Positions 61,901-64,000 of a stretch of DNA of 64,000 bases are shown here, in pieces. Each line of letters opens with the position of its first letter. Within the stretch, counting starts at the first letter, position 1. The translations under genes and the position numbers were made by a program. Source of the stretch: Zoroaster sp. YZ-2022 (Eukaryota > Echinodermata > Asteroidea > Forcipulatida > Zoroasteridae); contig JAQQFT010000023.1 in the NCBI GenBank assembly GCA_029582265.1, positions 1,141,071-1,205,070 on the forward strand. The letters run 5' to 3'. A model generated the notes under the pieces. That model saw only the letters and a list, made by a program, of their open reading frames with translations. It was not told the DNA's origin and searched no databases.

Positions 61901-64000
61901 GGAATAACTTTTAAAGTTTTCAAGGGAGGCCGATAATTTTATATCTAAATTAAAGCTTAGGTTCTTCCCTTTCAGAAAAACACCATACTTTTTAATTTGG
62001 AAAATATTTTCGTACCTTAAACGGCCTCCATGGACACTTAGCCCTCTGTAAAATACTGTCAACTTGCATGCGGTTTCACCGCAAACAATACAGCACTATA
62101 CAGTGTTACAAAAAAAACATTTCTAGGGTTGGGAATAACTTTTAAAGTTGTCAAGGGAGGCCGATAATTTTATATCTAAATTAAAGCTTAGGTTCTCCCC
62201 TTTCAGAAAAACACCATACTTTTGAATTTGGATAATATTTCGTACCTTAAACGGCCTCCATGGACACTTAGCCCTTTGTAAAATATGGTCAACTTGCATG
62301 CGGTTTCACCGCAAACAATACAGCACTATACAGTGTTACAAAAACAAAATTCTATGGTTGGGAATAACTTTTAAAGTTTTCAAGGAGGCCGATAATTTTA
62401 TATCTAAATTAAAGCTTAGGTTCTCCCCTTTCAGAAAAACACCATACTTTTGAATTTGGATAATTTTTTCGTACCTTAAACGGCCTCCATGGACACTTAG
62501 CCCTCTGTAAAATACTGTCAACTTGCATGCGGTTTCACCGCAAACAATACAGCACTATACAGTGTTACAAAAAAAACATTTCTATGGTTGGGAATAAAAT
62601 TTAAAGTTTTCAAGGAGGCCGATAATTTTATATCTAAATTAAAGCTTAGGTTCTCCCTTCAGAAAAACTCCATACTTTAGAATTTGTATAATTTTTCGTA
62701 CCTTAAACGGCCTCCATGGACACTTAGCCCTCTGTAAAATACGGTCAACTTGCATGCGGTTTCACCGCAAACAATACAGCACTATAAAGTGTTACAAAAA
62801 AACATTTTCTATGGTTGGGAATAACTTTAAAGTTTTCAAGGGAGGCCGATAATTTTATATCTAAATTAAAGCTTAGGTTCTCCCTTTCAGAAAAACACCA
62901 TACTTTTGAATTTGGATAATTTTTTCGTACCTTAAACGGCCTCCATGGACACTTAGCCTCTCTGTAAAATACTGTCAACTTGCATGCGGTTTCACCGCAA
63001 ACAATACAGCACTATACAGTGTTACAAAAAAACATTTCTATGGTTGGGAATAACTTTAAAGTTTTCAAGGAGGCCGATAATTTTATATCTAAATTAAAGC
63101 TTAGGTTCTCCCTTCAGAAAAACACCATACTTTTGAATTTGGATAATTATTTCGTACCTTAAACGGCCTCCATGGACACTTAGCCCTCTGTAAAATACTG
63201 TCAACTTGCATGCGGTTTCACCGCAAACAATACAGCACTATACAGTGTTACAAAAAAAACATTTCTATGGTTGGGAATAACTTTTAAAGATTTCAAGGGA
63301 GGCCGATAATTTTATATCTAAATTAAAGCTTAGGTTCTCCCCTTTCAGAAAAACACCATACTTTTGAATTTGGATAATTATTTCGTACCTTAAACGGCCT
63401 CCATGGACACTTAGCCCTCTGTAAAATACGGTCAACTTGCATGCAGTTTCACCGCAAACAATACAGCACTATACAGTGTTACAAAAAAAGATTTCTAGGG
63501 TTGGGAATAACTTTTAAAGTTTTCAAGGGAGGCCGATAATTTTATATCTAAATTAAAGCTTAGGTTCTCTCTTTCAGAAAAACACCATACTTTTGAATTT
63601 GGAAAATATTTTCGTACCTTAAACGGCCTCCATGGACACTTAGCCCTCTGTAAAATACCGTCAACTTGCATGCGGTTTCACCGCAAACAATACAGCACTA
63701 TACAGTGTTACAAAAAACATTTCTATGGTTGGGAATAACTTTTAAAGTTTTCAAGGAGGCCGATAATTTTATATCTAAATTAAAGCTTAGGTTCTCCCTT
63801 TCAGAAAACACCATACTTTTGAATTTGGATAATTTTTTCGTACCTTAAACGGCCTCCATTGACACTTAGCCCTCTGTAAAATACTGTCAACTCTGCATGC
63901 GGTTTCACCGCAAACAATACAGCACTATACAGTGTTACAAAAAACATTTCTATGGTTGGGAATAACTTTTAAAGTTTTCAAGGGAGGCCGATAATTTTAT
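38000..64000 (-). repeat. Satellite array, reversed orientation, right block
   Basis: About 113 monomers spaced 226-232 bp, continuing past the window end. Most are the generic ACATTTCTATGG type. Two variants are common here and nearly absent from the middle block: ATACGGTCAAC in place of ATACCGTCAAC (for example 39571, 42085, 44163, 47153, 51521), and GTTACACAAA in place of GTTACAAAA (for example 40991, 48815, 49735, 55015). Many copies have shortened runs (CTTTAAAG, CAAGGAGG, CTCCCTTTC, GAAAACACC), usually together with ATACTGTCAAC. A few short patches diverge by substitution. No gene, RNA gene or mobile element is seen. Confidence 0.95.
48815..48962 (-). repeat. Diverged monomer within the right block
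   Basis: This copy differs from its neighbours by scattered substitutions as well as indels: ATCAGAGCTATGGTAGGG for the usual CATTTCTATGGTTGGG, AACTTATAAAG, GATAATTCTATATC, TTCTGCCCTTTCAGTAAAAC, TTTGATATTGGATTA and TTGTTATCTTAAACGG. Neighbours on both sides are ordinary. Similar patches lie near 40990-41090, 51349-51410, 52811-52850, 59141-59230 and 61061-61095. Confidence 0.7.

Noticed and set aside
1..64000. CRISPR-like regularity (short conserved blocks at constant spacing).
   Set aside because: The period is about 230 bp and the sequence between the conserved blocks is itself repeated, so there are no unique spacers. The context is eukaryotic.

Overview
This window is almost entirely one tandem satellite DNA family, and I see no intact protein-coding gene in it. 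The monomer is about 230 bp. Distances between equivalent points are mostly 227-235 bp, for example 229, 234, 232 and 230 bp in the first kilobase. It is AT-rich but carries fixed GC-containing blocks (CCATGGAGGCCG, ATCGGCCTCC, GCGGTGAAACCGC). By length I estimate roughly 270 copies. Such an array, with two runs of exactly 500 N, indicates a scaffolded eukaryotic assembly, probably heterochromatin (centromeric, pericentromeric or subtelomeric). The one mobile element resembles Tc1/mariner elements common in arthropods, so an arthropod is a reasonable but weak guess.

Layout. (1) 1-15361: satellite in what I call the forward orientation, interrupted by a mobile element at 1338-1981. (2) 15362-15861: 500-N gap. 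(3) 15862 to about 16160: strongly diverged satellite copies, one only about 193 bp long. (4) About 16161-37499: satellite in the opposite orientation, very regular from about 16.2 to 36.5 kb. (5) 37500-37999: second 500-N gap. (6) 38000-64000: satellite, still reversed, with more single-base indels, block-specific variants and scattered diverged patches.

Monomers are not all alike. Recognisable types recur in a fixed order every five monomers (about 1,145-1,163 bp), a higher-order repeat found in both orientations. The two arms therefore share one ancestral array, whether the orientation switch is a real inversion or a scaffolding error at the gap.

The mobile element is 644 bp, with 203-bp terminal inverted repeats that differ at one position by eye, a TA target duplication, and a 238-bp core holding a remnant of the DNA-binding part of a Tc1/mariner-type transposase. 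It is non-autonomous and looks recently inserted. The many 60-125 codon open frames here are translations of the satellite monomer, not genes.
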